Below, in pieces: positions 33,800 through 45,055 of a stretch of DNA of 64,000 nucleotides. Both the position numbers and the translations under genes were made by a program. The stretch's first letter is position 1; every line of letters starts with the position of its first letter. The notes under the pieces were generated by a model. That model saw nothing but the letters and a program-made list of their open reading frames with translations, was not told the origin of the DNA and made no database searches. The DNA is taken from NCBI GenBank assembly GCA_036426205.1, contig CM071579.1:16722267-16786266 (forward strand), given 5' to 3'. This DNA comes from Ascaphus truei (lineage: Eukaryota; Chordata; Amphibia; Anura; Ascaphidae).

Positions 33800-33864
33800 G
33801 TGATTTGTTTGTATAACAGCCGCTGCAGCTGTATATAAATAAAGATATACATACATACTTACAG
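33800..33864 (+). repeat. LINE 3'-tail fragment
   Basis: GCTGTATATAAATAAAGATA followed by a CATA run is the terminal signature of the L2-type LINE family seen at 14590. Confidence 0.6.
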
Positions 33865-34099
33865 GTGGGTTATAATGCTGTGTCAGTGTGATGCATCTGG
33901 TTGCTACCAAAGTATGTGTTATAAGTTTGGTGCTGGGTAATTGCATACAGTATATATTTAAGGAAGGTACATTGTTAAGTTGTTTACAAAATGTTGTTGT
34001 TTTTTTAATAACCTAGAACAGATTGCACTTTTAAAGACAAAAGGGGCCTAACACCATTTGTTAAATCTGGGATTCAGTCATCTACAAAATAAAACAAGA

Positions 34100-34179
34100 T
34101 GGCGCTTACTGAATCGGGAGGGCAAATTTGCCGAAAAAATGGCGATAAACAGCTTATCGGCGCTTACTGCATGAGGCCC
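34100..34179. repeat. Harbinger-like element, right-end fragment
   Basis: The sequence ends CTTATCGGCGCTTACTGCATGAGGCCC, matching the right terminus of the elements at 28115 and 36957. The left part is absent. Confidence 0.7.
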
Positions 34180-35412
34180 ATAGTCAGCAGCATCTTGGTT
34201 TTCTAAAAACTGCTTTATGACAGAGCTGAGATCTCTGCAACCTGGAAATTGTTACATCTTTTACATGGGTATTTACAAATTAAACCTTAACTAGACCCTG
34301 ACACACGTAGTATGTATGGTATCCTGCTATTCTTTTCTCAGTTGGGCTTTTGGGTTACATATCCAATCCTACTGAACAATTCAATTCTGAACCAGCCTTG
34401 ATAACAATTAGAGACTAAGGGCCTCATGCAGTAAGCGCCGATAAGGCTTTTTCGGCATTTTTTCGCCATTTTTTGCCCTCCAGATTCAGTAAGCGCCGAT
34501 ACGTGGGAATTATCGGCAACTTTTCTTCCCGATAAAAAATTATCGTGAGCCGGCTGCTGATAAGCCACTTATCAGCACTTTTTGAACCCGGCTGAATTCA
34601 GGTAGCCCCGATCAGCTCTTCTGTGCTGATCGGCACTCCAGAATGGAGAGTTTATCGGGAATCCGGCCCGCCAACTAAAGTTGGCAAGTTGGTGGAGGAG
34701 AAGCATCGGCAAGAGTGACACTTAGAAAAAATCAGCCCTTTTTCCTGTCTGTGATTGATGCCGGGGGTCTCCGGAGCTTATACCCGCACCGGAGGCCCCC
34801 GGCATGCATCCGAGGCAGGAAAAATGCATGTACAGCCCACTTCATCACCTTAGCGGCAAACCGCTAAGGCATGAAGGGGTTAACCCACTGTGCCAGCTTT
34901 ATTGTGGGTAGCGGGGGTGGGTGAAGGGGGTAATAGGCCCTTGTTGTTTGTTTTGGGCTTGCGGGGGGTTGCGGGTGCATTTAACCCCTTTCACGACCGT
35001 AGCAGTTAATACCGCTACGGTCATGAAGGGGTTAAGGCCTCCCGCTACCCACCCGCAAGCCCAAAACAACCACCGTTGGGGCTAATACCCCTTCACCCAC
35101 CCCCGCTACCCACAATAAAAAATAATCACACACAGCAGCCCCACACTAAATAATTTATTTGAATATGCTAGTTAATGTTTTTAATAATGGGCAAATAATC
35201 TATTATCCCTATCTGGATAATAGTTATTTTGCACATTATTGTACTGTAGGTGTTGGGGGGGAGAGGGGTGTATGTATTGAATGTATAGGCCAGGTTTATT
35301 TTTTTTACATTCAGGGTTTGTTCCGTGGTTCTGCGTGGGACCTCTGGAGACCACCTGCGGGTCTCCTCGGGTATCTCACGGGTATCAGGCTGGTGGTTCC
35401 ACGGGTGACACA

Positions 35413-35575
35413 TGCGGGGATGAAGCGGTGGCCTCACATCTGTGGGGGCACTGCGGACTCGTAGTCTGCGGGGATGAAGCGGTGGCCTCACATCTGTGGG
35501 GGCACCGCTGACCCATAGGTGTGGGGATGAAGCGGTGGTCCCACTTCTGTGGGGGCACCGCGGACCCATAGTGAG
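35413..35575 (+). repeat. Minisatellite inside Harbinger-like copy 2
   Basis: Three units of about 54 bp contain GGGGATGAAGCGGTGG, then CTGTGGGGGCAC. Copy 1 lacks this block. Confidence 0.85.
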
Positions 35576-35780
35576 CACTCGTCAGTTCCCCAGACCCCCG
35601 TGGGAACCACCCGAGGCCCCGCAGACACCTGTGGGTCTGACCTGGGGCTCCCAGATATCCTGAGTGGTGGGTGAGGGTGGGTTAACCCCTTAATGACGGT
35701 AGCGGTTTTTAACCGCTATGGTGATTAAGGGGTTAGGGGACATTACATTGGATGTTTTTATTCTTGTGTCTGTTTTGCAG

Positions 35781-35847
35781 CAGCGGAGGGGGCCATGGGC
35801 AGGATGAAGAGGAGGATGGCCTTCATCGTGGCAGCCGGACATGGGTG
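35781..35847 (+). other. Exon-like segment in Harbinger-like element, copy 2
   Basis: The acceptor TGTGTCTGTTTTGCAG and a GTGAGT donor flank 67 bases that align with 26921-26983. The reading frame differs by small indels, so the coding content is not clearly conserved. Confidence 0.38.
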
Positions 35848-36959
35848 GTGAGTACTATATGTATTTAATGTATTTATTGTTGTTTATGTATTTCAAATAC
35901 ACAGTGGGTGTATGTTGTTTATTGCAATGTTTATTGGGGGCAAATGTCCCCAATAAACATGTTATTCTGCCTTAACCCCTTCATTGCCTTAGCGGCTATC
36001 CGCTATGGTAATGAAGCAGCATTTCTGTATTTTTAATAATATTGTGCGGAAGCAGGGGGTCCCCTGAGCTGAAACACATAGATTTGTGGCTCAGAGACCC
36101 CCTGCTTCCCGAGTTACAGGCCCCGGTTTGGGGCACCGGTGCCAGTGTCGCCGCCATATTTATAGTGGACACGGCGCGAATGGGGTGCAATAAAGATGGC
36201 GGCGACACTGCTACCCGATGACACATTCCGGGGCCTGTAACTCGGGAAGCAGGGGTCCCTGGTCCACAAAGCAACGTGGTTCAGCTCAGGGGACCCCCTG
36301 CTCACAGTACAATATTATTAAAAATACATTCATGCTGCTTCGTTACCATAGCACATAGCCGCAAAGGTAAGGAATAAGTGTTTATTTATACATGTGTTTT
36401 ACTCATACTGTAGATGTGCAGAGGGTCTCCGGAGCTGAAGCGCTTTGGTTTTAGGTCCGGGGACCCCCTGCTTCCCAATATACAGGCCCCTTTAGGGGGT
36501 GCCGGTATCCCTCTGCTTTGTTTACATTCCGCGGTCACGTGATCGGGACCTTGAAATGCAGAGGAATACCGGCACCTCATAAAGGGGCCTGTATCTCGGT
36601 AAGCAGGGGGTCCCTGGACCTGAAACCAATGCAGTTCAGCTCCGGAGACCCTCTGCACATGTACACTATCAGTAAAAGTTGTTTATAAATACTTTTTATT
36701 TTGCCGATGTTTGCGCTGAGAGAGCTGCTTGTCTCTCTCTGCTGCAAACATCTATCGGCAGACAAGGCTTATCGGAAGGCTTATCGGGAGCCAGGCTGTA
36801 TCGGCACAGGCTCATTGGCAGTTTTGCTTTCGCAGTGATTCGGCAGGGATCGGCATGGATTTGGCCCTTACTGAATACCGCGAGGGCAAATCGCCAAAAA
36901 AAACCCTTTCCGCAACCCTTGCCGAAAAGATTTTATCGGGGCTTACTGCATGAGGCCTT

Positions 36960-37225
36960 AGGTTCCATGGTTACATAGAAATGTTGCATAGTAGATGTGG
37001 TTGGAAAAGGACATAGGTCCATCAAGTTAACCTATGCTAAATGTCGATGACACATATTTATCCTGTATTTGTATTTACAGTATATTGATCCAGAGGAAGG
37101 CAAACACAAAACCCCAGTGACACATTATCCAGTGATGTCTCATAATGGGGGAAAAAAAAAAGAATTCCTTCCTGACACCAATAATGGTTAAGTTCTTTCA
37201 GTTTATAACAACTCCAATATAGGTT
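36960..37225 (-). mobile_element. CR1-type LINE 3' end, minus strand
   Basis: The minus-strand frame reads SLDNVSLGFCVCLPLDQYT, matching SLDNISLGIFVCLPLDQNT in the copy at 51.9 kb, and is followed by the common 3' terminus (TAGTAGATGTGGTTGGAAAA region on the plus strand). It directly abuts the Harbinger-like element. Confidence 0.78.
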
Positions 37226-37789
37226 ACTAAGTGCAACTGCACCATAAAGTACATGTAACAACCAGGGCTCCTTTTCAGCATTAGCAAATTAATAAGCTAT
37301 TATTTATTCATAGAACTCTGTTGTCAAATCTTGTATTCACTTTGAAATTGTTCAAAGTCCTGAAAAATAGGATTCGTGTAAAAGAACATATTTTTAAATG
37401 AGATAAATTGATCAGCTAAACTTAAGTTGCTACAGCAATTAAATTTGTGTCATGCTGATTCCTTTATCACTTTTGCATAGAGATGTTATGGCTTGTTCAT
37501 GAATAATCGCACAGAGGCTCCATTTCGCAGGTGTTCACACTAAGGCAGCCTCAGAAGGTCACTGCCCTGCATCCTCACCCAGATGTGTTATTTAGTGGGA
37601 AATGTAACCAATCTATGAGCCACAGTGGAAGAAGGGTACTTCCTAGGGAGAGCAGAAAGAAAGATGAGCTTTCATGTCTCATGACAACACTTACTGTGGG
37701 GATGAGAATGAAAAAAACTAAATGGTTTCGATGTATCAAGCATAAATCTCTTAATCTGAACTCAAACTCCCTGTTTCGAAGTGTTTGAT

Positions 37790-37796
37790 GAACAAA

Positions 37797-37828
<32 letters not shown>

Positions 37829-37830
37829 AA
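37790..37830. repeat. A-run and (AT)n microsatellite
   Basis: A run of A is followed by about eleven AT dinucleotides. Confidence 0.95.
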
Positions 37831-38540
37831 TCATGAAAAACAAACAGCGCTGATGACAAAATAAATGTACACTAATTAAACAATATAAACTATACAAACT
37901 TAATATATGTAATAAAGAGCTTGAAAAAAAGTGGAAATATTTAGTTACATACCAATCCTGATATCACAAATCAAGGTGATAAATCCAATTGTAGGGGTTC
38001 GAATGAATTGCCAAATAGCAGTAGGGAGGCTGCTGTATCTGGGAGAATCACTCCCCAAGGGTATCTGCAAAAAACAAGACAACAGCGCACAAACCTAGTG
38101 CATTACCAAAATGGGGGATTTATTAATATATAAAAAATAGGTAATGCCCACTTACAAGAAAACAGAGATAAAAATCACATAAGGGTATCTTTACTCTAGA
38201 TGTGTAGGCTGCAAACCGTTTGTGTGACCGCATGGGGTAGCGTGGGAACGCTTGTCCAACCTCTTCCTGGTGGAGATGGTTGGCGTGTGTAATTGTCATC
38301 CGACACAGGCTCCGACTTTCAAAACACAACCAGGGGGTAGAAAGAGTATGCGCAGCCTACCACCAGCTCTCGTGACAGGCCAAGTCCTATTAACACAGCC
38401 TCCAACAGCAACACCGGAGTAAAGGAAATCTCCTCAGTACACTAAACTGCTCCTCGTGGTAGCTTGGTAGCTTGATGACGGCACCCAACGCATTTCGTCA
38501 GCGTCAGCTGACTTTCTCAAGGGATACTAAATTGTCACAA
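37831..38540 (-). mobile_element. PLE-type terminal repeat with hammerhead-like core (copy b)
   Basis: The block has an ATGAAAAACAAACAGCGCTG start like the AGAAGCGCCAG starts at 50.97 and 61.2 kb, and it carries the hammerhead-like site near its right end. Boundaries are approximate and there is no coding sequence. Confidence 0.5.
38484..38523 (-). ncRNA. Hammerhead-like RNA motif, copy b
   Basis: On the minus strand: CCC (stem I), TTGAGAA (core; U3, A8), extra A, GTCAGC-TGAC-GCTGAC (perfect 6-bp stem II), GAA, ATGCGT (self-complementary with one U-G wobble), T, GGG (stem I). TGAC/GTCA pairs beyond an internal loop. Nucleotide 17 is T, which is allowed. Confidence 0.66.
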
Positions 38541-38994
38541 ACACTTACGTTTTATAGACAAAACACAAAGAGCCTGATTGGCAAATAGACACACATGGCC
38601 AAATGAGCCCTGATGTGGACAACAAGTGCTAACACTAGCTAAAATGACAGCTAGCTAAATGTTGTTAAGGAATTAAAGTGCGCAACTAAACAACCACAAG
38701 TGATAATATCAAGTGATATGGTGCAAAAGAAATGAATTGCACAAACCCTAAAATTAAACTAAATAGTTAAAACCACATCTTGATACCACAGTGTGACAAA
38801 ATAATTAAAGTCATACACAACCGTGACAAGTGGCTAGTGATGGCGTCTGCAGCCGTTAATGAGGGGGTGGCTCAGCACCCCCTAAACACTGGAGAAATGG
38901 ATACAAACGAAACAGAGCAAGACGCAAATAGTGAAGTATATCAAAGTGTTAATACATTAAATTTAGGGATAAATAATCTGCATACATCAAGAAA

Positions 38995-39656
38995 TTAAAA
39001 CATAAGCATAGAGTGTGCAAAGCACACAGGTTACCAGTCGGCAAGTGTAGTACTGGATCCAGGAACAAGTCCCTCTGGTAAATGTCTCGTATGGTGTCTG
39101 TAAGGTTCCTCCTCTACATGTGTAGCCAGACGTGATGAACCCGTCTCTGTGGAAAACCTCCCTCAATCAGGTGGTCTCAGGAGGATCGAGAGTTCGTAAT
39201 CTAAGGCTTGCACAGCAACAGTCCTGGGTATAAACAGTGAAGGAGACACCCCAACACTCTAAGTGTGCTCTGAAACCGGCACAGCAGCAGCAGGGAGCGG
39301 TCACTTCTACAGCGGTATCTCGGCTTGTAGTATAGTCACTCCTTCACAGTACATCGCGCTGTGATGTCACAGGGGCGGTCTAAGCAGCCCGATATGCAGG
39401 ACTAAAAACAGCTCGTAAAGAGCTGATAATAGCAGAGGATATTAAAGCACCCTAATAAGCATCGGTAGAGGGTTTATGCTACGCGTTTCGTAGTATCACA
39501 CTGGTATCACACATTCCCAGTCTGGCTACACATATAGAGGAGGAACCTTACAGACACCATACAAGACATTTACCAGAGGGACTTGTTCCTGGATCCAGTA
39601 CTACACTTGCCGACTGGTAACCTGTGTGCTTTGCACACTCTATGCTTATGTTTTAA
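38995..39656 (-). mobile_element. Inverted-repeat element (135-bp arms) with degraded hammerhead-like core (copy g)
   Basis: TTAAAACATAAGCATAGAG through CCTCTACATGTGTAGCC (38995 to about 39130) is repeated inverted at about 39520-39656 with few differences. The 390-bp centre is CpG-rich and contains the copy-g site. It has no coding capacity. Confidence 0.8.
39476..39514 (-). ncRNA. Hammerhead-like RNA motif, copy g (degraded core)
   Basis: The minus strand reads ATGT, GTGATAC, a weak hairpin (GTG/TAC), GAAACGCGTA and GCAT. Stem I (ATGT/GCAT, one G-U) is in the right place and the GAAACGCGTA half is intact. The first half (G3, C9) is mutated, so it should be inactive. Confidence 0.48.
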
Positions 39657-39659
39657 TAG

Positions 39660-40255
39660 CTAAATGTTGTAACTGAATAAAAATATAAATACTAAAATAA
39701 GCTTGGGGAATTGAACCTGAATACATCAATTAAATTCTGATAAATTAACAGTATAAATAAACTTAAATAAAGTTAAAATAAAAAAACACAAACAAAATTA
39801 TCATTTAACAACGCTGAGAGAAACTAAAATAATTTATAAAAAAAAATCCTTAAAAAACTTATTAAACAGACATCATATGTTGCAGGGTCAATGCACCAAC
39901 ACGTGGGTTTCTGAATTGGCTTGTTTATTTAGCCTCAAAAATATGGCATACAAAAAAAATACAGCTTTCTTTTCATCAAACATAAACAAAATAGAAAGAT
40001 CAGTCCTGAGCTGGGCTTTTCCCTTTTCCGAACAAGGGCTGTTTCAAGTACAGAGTACCTATATAGAAACAGGTATTATAGGAAAGACAGACCTTATAGC
40101 AAGTAGTTTCCTCCAGCTTTTCACTGTCTCACTGGGTCAGACAGCCAGATGTGTGAGCAGCTTTGGTTTTTAAAGCCCCTTAACGAGGCAGCTGGGACCT
40201 GACCAATTAACAAAACATTCCCAGCTGAATTTTAACCCGGTCACTGATGCACTGT
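39660..40255. other. AT-rich DNA without recognised gene
   Basis: The sequence before 39850 is A-rich. The ORF at 39877-40173 has no recognisable domain. Confidence 0.4.
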
Positions 40256-40259
40256 AGAC

Positions 40260-41155
40260 CTAAACATAGGTCTGCCAGGCATAGGGCTGGTGTCTTTGAT
40301 TCAACCTGTTTCAACCACCCTAACTCCTATTACTAGTTTTAAAAACGTGGGCATATGTTTTGACTCCCATTTAACATTTGGGATGCACATTGATACCCTG
40401 ACATCCAAAACCTAAGCCAAACTAGGTGTAATTTATAGTAACAAAGCTTCCCTAAATCTGCTGGTCAGAAAGCGTATCGCACAGCAGATACTAATGCAAA
40501 TTATCGACACTGGTGACATAGTATATGGCATGGCACCCCAAACCCACCTTAGCAAACTTCATACTCTCTACAATTCAATATGCCATTTTGTTCTCCAATG
40601 CAAATACAACACACATCACTGCGAAATGCTCAAAGAACTAGATTGGTCATCACTTGCGTCTAGGCGCAAAGTTAATCTATCCTGTCTTGCCTTCAAATAC
40701 TTTCTGGCAAGCTACCCATCTACCTGAACAAGCTCATCACCCCTACTACACACAGCACTTATCATCTGAGATCTGACTCCAAAAGACTGTTCATGTTCCC
40801 AAGGTTTAGCAAAGTATCTGGCTGCTTCTCCTTCTGTTACCGTGCACCCCAAAACTGGAACAACCTACCGGAGACCCTCACTGCCACCACCAGTCTAAGT
40901 TCTTTCAAAAGTAAAGCTGTCTCACATTTTAATCTGGTCTGAAACTGATACATATGCCTATAATATATATTATCTTTAACTGTGTGTGCAATGTCTTGTA
41001 TATAATGTATACCCTGTTCACTTATGTAACTATGTATTTGTAACCATGTATTATTTGTCATCGTAACTCTGTGCCAGGACATACTTGAAAACGAGAGTTA
41101 ACTCTCAATGTATTACTTCCTGGTAAAACTTTTTATAAATTAATAAATAAATTAT
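40260..41155 (+). pseudogene. L2-type LINE reverse transcriptase C-terminus
   Basis: The sequence encodes KNVGICFDSHLTF near 40345, a DTGDIVYGMAP block near 40510 and a THHCEMLKELDWSSLASRR block near 40610-40670. These are the thumb/connection part of L2 RT. A WNNLPETLTATTSLSSFK-type block follows near 40855-40910, then the 3' UTR and a TAAATAAATAAA tail ending near 41155. The frame is broken after 40727. The 5' part is missing. Confidence 0.85.
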
Positions 41156-41775
41156 ACAATTATAATTTAATTATAGAAGGACCCCTCCTTCCCAATTTTT
41201 GACTTACCTGAAACACGTGTCTTTTATAGTATAATTGCCCCAACATTGTCAACAGAAGCCCACCCAAATATTTCATTCTGCTTGTCTTGGTGATTTCAAG
41301 AGAAAACCGGATCACTCACCGAGTCAACCCCATGTCATCATAATGATGTTCCACTTATTCATTGGAGGCTACAATGGGAAACTTTCTGGTGGCAAAACTA
41401 GACTGGTCCACTGCCTGTGCTTTTACAATCCTCATCATCACAATGATAAGAATCAAAGCCAACTTCAATATAACTATAAATGCTTTTTCTTTGTGCTGCG
41501 GGAGATCTTAAAACCTGCTTTAACCGTAATATTTTGTGCCATTTACATACAGTTAAAATACCACTTGTGGGCACATTCACATGTCTCAGACAGGTCTGCG
41601 ATCCTGTCTTTCCCCATGATCTCTTGCTATACAGCGCTTCCACTGCAGCCAGGGATCCTGGGTAATGACATGCAAATGAGCACACTGTGTCACTTTCATT
41701 CGCATACATTTTAACATGGAGCCCTATAAGCTTCTAATTAAGAGATCTTCATAGCTGGTCAGTTCACAGCCTAAA
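41156..41775. other. Unclassified DNA with amphibian-type dispersed word
   Basis: The 159-codon ORF at 41235-41714 has no domain that I recognise and overlaps an equally open minus-strand ORF. GGGTAATGACATGCAAATGA at about 41662 looks like part of a dispersed repeat, but no boundaries are visible. Confidence 0.35.
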
Positions 41776-41776
41776 G

Positions 41777-42018
41777 AAGGGGTGCTCAAACTGGGGGGAA
41801 CAAGATTTTCGGGTGGTGGGGGGGGGGGGGGGGGGGGGGGGGAAGAGCGGCAGTAACAGAGGTCCTGTGCTCTCCCCCAAGGCATTTAAATTAAATGCCG
41901 GGGAGAGAGCGAGGCCTCTGTAACTAACTTACCTTGGCCGAGCAGAGGGTGGGGGCGTGAGCAGGGGAGGAGAGCAAGCAGGAGGGTGCAGGGGGGGGGG
42001 GGGAGATAGCGCATCCCT
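41777..42018. mobile_element. hAT-like MITE with poly-G
   Basis: The left end AAGGGGTGCTCAAACTGGGG and the right end, read inverted, CAGGGATGCGCTATCTCCCC, are typical hAT termini. A run of about 25 G lies at 41818-41842 and another G run at 41990-42003. The centre is a 40-bp palindrome around GGCATTTAAATTAAATGCC (41881-41900). Confidence 0.65.
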
Positions 42019-42805
42019 GGTCTGAAGCGCAGTGATATGAGCAGCAATGGATGGCAGGCACTTCTGGCAGCGAAGGTGTTAATGAATCAAATAAATCAGC
42101 ACAATAAAACAGATGCTGGAGTCCTGTTTCATGTATCCCTGAGTATGAGACTCCACCTGAGGGATGTTTGCACATGTAGAGCCTTTTATGAATGAGCTGC
42201 CTATTGATATTTTGAATGCAACAGTCACCAGCTAATCCTCAAAGCTGCAGAGACAGAACGTTGTGATTCTCTTTCTTCAAAACTTGTACTTCACAAACAC
42301 AAAAGAAACACTTTCATTAGCTACGTCATAGGGAACTTTATTTTAAGTTGACCGAAAAAAAAATAAACAGTCAGAATTTACGAGGAGAAAAAAAAACCCC
42401 CAAAGCAAACGTTGGATGCAACATCTGTGTCAATATTCGTGTCCATAAATGTGTTTACAGATTGCTGTAAAAACACAGGCTAACTACAGTACAACCGCGC
42501 CATTAGGAAGAAAATAAAGCTTTTGTGTGCAACCTCAGGAAGTAAAGATGCATGGTAGACATTCACAGCATCGACATGGACTAAAAACATGAAGGAGGAA
42601 CTTCATCAGGGTATTTTTGTTACTATTGAAAAGGATTTTAACGTGTCGCCTATAATGACATAACAAACTTCATAGCTACAGTGAGTTAAATTGGCTGACG
42701 TGAGTCACTGAGGGACAGTAAATATTGAGTTTCTTCATCCCATATTGTGTATTTAGGCGCAAATCCTAACAACGGCAAGAAGAGAAAGAAAATAAAGTGC
42801 CTGTT
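42019..42805. other. Unclassified DNA
   Basis: No gene or repeat boundary is visible. A CTGATGAAG word on the minus strand near 42602 lacks the rest of the hammerhead-like core. Confidence 0.4.
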
Positions 42806-42809
42806 AAAA

Positions 42810-43004
42810 CAGCGGTGGGCAACACCAGTCCTCAAGGCCCCTCAACAGGTCCGGTTTTCAGGATATCCCAGCTTCAGCATAGTTGGCTCAATCAGAGACT
42901 CAGTCAAAGACTGATCCTTTGATTGATCCACCTGTGCTGAAGCAGGGATATCCTGAAAATCTGCCCTGTTGGTTGCCTTTTAGGACTGGAGTTTCGCACC
43001 CCTG
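42810..43004. mobile_element. hAT-like MITE, complete
   Basis: The termini CAGCGGTGGGCAACACCAGT and, inverted, CAGGGGTGCGAAACTCCAGT form a terminal repeat of the hAT type. The flanks TGTTAAAA and CATTAAAC share five of eight bases, consistent with a decayed 8-bp duplication. Inside, GGATATCCCAGCTTCAGCA is repeated inverted, as in the copies at 24297 and 58640. Confidence 0.75.
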
Positions 43005-43072
43005 CATTAAACTGATATGGGGGATTATAATGCTTTGGGTGGAGTGCACACACTGAAGTTCTGTGTCTTTGG

Positions 43073-44040
43073 TTGAGTGTGACAAAAGGAAGAACTAAGG
43101 CGCTCTCTCTATACAAGTGGATAAAAAATGGCTATGATACTACCGGAATAGACGGCCCCTACATGCACCCAAATGCTGGCACACTACGGCGAAGTCCAAT
43201 GTATGCTGCTCAACCCCGAGGATCTTTCCAGGATCCCCAATTAGATGAAAGAAGAGAAGAGAAGATGAGGGGAGCGCAAAGTAAGATACACAAAACCAAC
43301 TAGCCAATAGTGGATTGGCTAATAAAATAACCAAACAACACCACCACACACACTAAGAAATACACAAGGGTTGGAATAACCACAGTCAATGCACTTACTT
43401 GGTGATGATAATCAGGTGGGGATGGCTGTAGTACAAAATGCTACTTACACGGCCATGTGTAAGCAAAGGGCACTTAGAAGTTTCTTTACTTTGTCCCTCT
43501 GTCTGTCGAAGCCTCTGTTGAGTCTCCGGCTGGATGCTTCAACCTGTGAAGTTTGTGGATTCACCCCGTCGCGGGAGAATCTCCCTAAGTCAGGAAATGT
43601 GCTTGGAGAGTGTGTTAGAGTAAAACAAAAGATATTTATTTACACAGCATAAGTACACACTTACATGTCAATAAGTCCTCGGTGACTACGGCAGAGTCCG
43701 TGCTCGCTGCAGCACCAACAAGTCCCTGCTACCGCGTCCGGAATACAGCCCTGGAACGCAGTCAAGCCGGACACCTACAGCGGCCGCCGTGGATCAAAAA
43801 GTCACACAGATGAGAGCAACGCGTTTCACTGAATACTCAGCTTCCTCAAGGCTCGATGAATCTGCGTGTCATCCTCTGTGGGTTTAAATACCCTTCCGAT
43901 TTGGTCCAATGGACTGCAATGTTGCAGCCAACCAGCTGATGTTTCTTTTGGCTGATAGCCTCCATTTTGATTTGAGATTGGCTATGTTCACACAGTCCAA
44001 TTGTATTTTCCTCAAGGCTAAATACCTCGTTACACAAGAA
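43073..44040 (-). mobile_element. PLE-type terminal repeat with hammerhead-like core (copy a)
   Basis: The block starts with an AAGGCGCTCTCTCTATAC word of the kind that opens related repeats and contains a CpG-rich part ending in the hammerhead-like site. The boundaries and its relation to the PLE fragment 1.2 kb away are uncertain. Confidence 0.42.
43814..43854 (-). ncRNA. Hammerhead-like RNA motif, copy a
   Basis: On the minus strand: GAGC (stem I), one extra C, TTGAGGA (U3, G8), extra A, GCTGA-GTAT-TCAGT (stem II), GAA, ACGCGT, T, GCTC (stem I). U3-G8 would be a wobble in place of the C3-G8 pair. Confidence 0.6.
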
Positions 44041-44062
44041 CTTAGTACATGGTATACAACTT

Positions 44063-44335
44063 ATAAGTCCTGTTCTTCATAAATAATAATAATAGCATGT
44101 TCTTGTATAGCGCTGCTAGTTTTACATAGCACTTGACAGAGACATTTTGCAGGCACATTTTCCTGCCCCGTGGAGCTTACAATCTATGTTTTTTGTGCTG
44201 GAGGCACAGGGAGATAAAGTGACTCACCCAAGGTCACATGGAGCCGACACCAGGAATTGAACGAGGTTCCAAACTCTCAGTGCCAGTCAGTGTCTTTTAC
44301 TCACTCGCAAAATACATAAACATTGTGTGTCATTC
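44063..44335 (-). mobile_element. MIR-like CORE-SINE, copy 1
   Basis: The minus strand shows a tRNA-like B-box (GTTCAATTCC), then TGTGACCTTGGGTGAGTCAC, which is the CORE-SINE central domain (MIR: GTGACCTTGGGCAAGTCAC). An L2-like tail follows (GATTGTAAGCTCCACGGGGC, AGCGCTATACAAGAA) and ends in (ATT)n. It is RNA polymerase III-derived and mobilised by the L2-type LINE whose tail it shares. Confidence 0.8.
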
Positions 44336-45055
44336 AGGGACTTATGTCAAATAATGACTAAACAGGTGGCAACAAGGAAAATCTAAAAACGCTAAGATAA
44401 TCCTAACAAGAAAAGGGATAAAATAACATGATACCTATTTATAGCTCATAAAACATATCTGTCAACCTCTTGCTGAACTTACATTGTCTATTATCATTGA
44501 GTTTCATACAGAGGATGTCCACACAAACAGTTGGTGATTATCTGAAGCTCTTACAACAAAATAGTTAACAAAAACCCATAGGCTGCATTCTCCTCATGCT
44601 AAACTTGTATGCTATACATAAAATTCTTAAAAAGGACAACTTTCAGATTGTAAATGTTAAAAAGTATTTAAAAAAATATTTAAAAAAAAAATGCAATAGT
44701 TGAAACAACTTACAGTCATACGTGTTCTATAACATCTTGTTAACGTTTTCTAGATCATTAAAGAATAACTATCCTCTCACTGGTTTTACAGAATTATTAC
44801 ATGTTATGTGTCATTAAGAGAATATCAACATAAACAGTTCAGATCTAACCCCTTGGCGATGGTGGTAATGATCTGCGGGATGGGAAAATTGGAAATGGAT
44901 ATCAGCAGAAATATCAAATAGCTAAAACAATAGATATATCAGAACCAGATGAGGAAGCCTAGCAAAGTGGATCCTCACACATGGACCTACGTTTTTTAAC
45001 ATCAGCTATAGAATTAGTGAGAAAAATGGCTACTGGAACATCTGGCCAAATGAAG
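44336..45055. other. AT-rich DNA without recognised gene
   Basis: No feature is visible. An A-run lies near 44667-44690. Confidence 0.4.

Larger units (their letters stand above)
34419..36957. mobile_element. Harbinger-like non-autonomous element, copy 2 (2.5 kb)
   Basis: The ends match copy 1 (GGGCCTCATGCAGTAAG and its inverse), although the flanking trinucleotides (TAA left, TTA right) are not identical. Most internal blocks align with copy 1. An extra segment (about 35040-35735) carries a three-unit minisatellite and additional palindromic sequence, so the family varies in modular content. Confidence 0.78.

Noticed and set aside
35168..35578. 136-codon minus-strand ORF
   Set aside because: Most of it is the reverse translation of the three-unit minisatellite inside the Harbinger-like element.
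41235..41714. 159-codon plus-strand ORF
   Set aside because: No recognisable domain, an equally open minus-strand frame overlaps it, and part of it is a dispersed-repeat word.
42590..42612. CTGATGAAG on the minus strand as another hammerhead-like site
   Set aside because: No GAAA box, stem II or palindrome follows.
44240..44275. B-box-like GGTTCAATTCC as a tRNA gene
   Set aside because: There is no cloverleaf and no acceptor stem; it is the head of a CORE-SINE.
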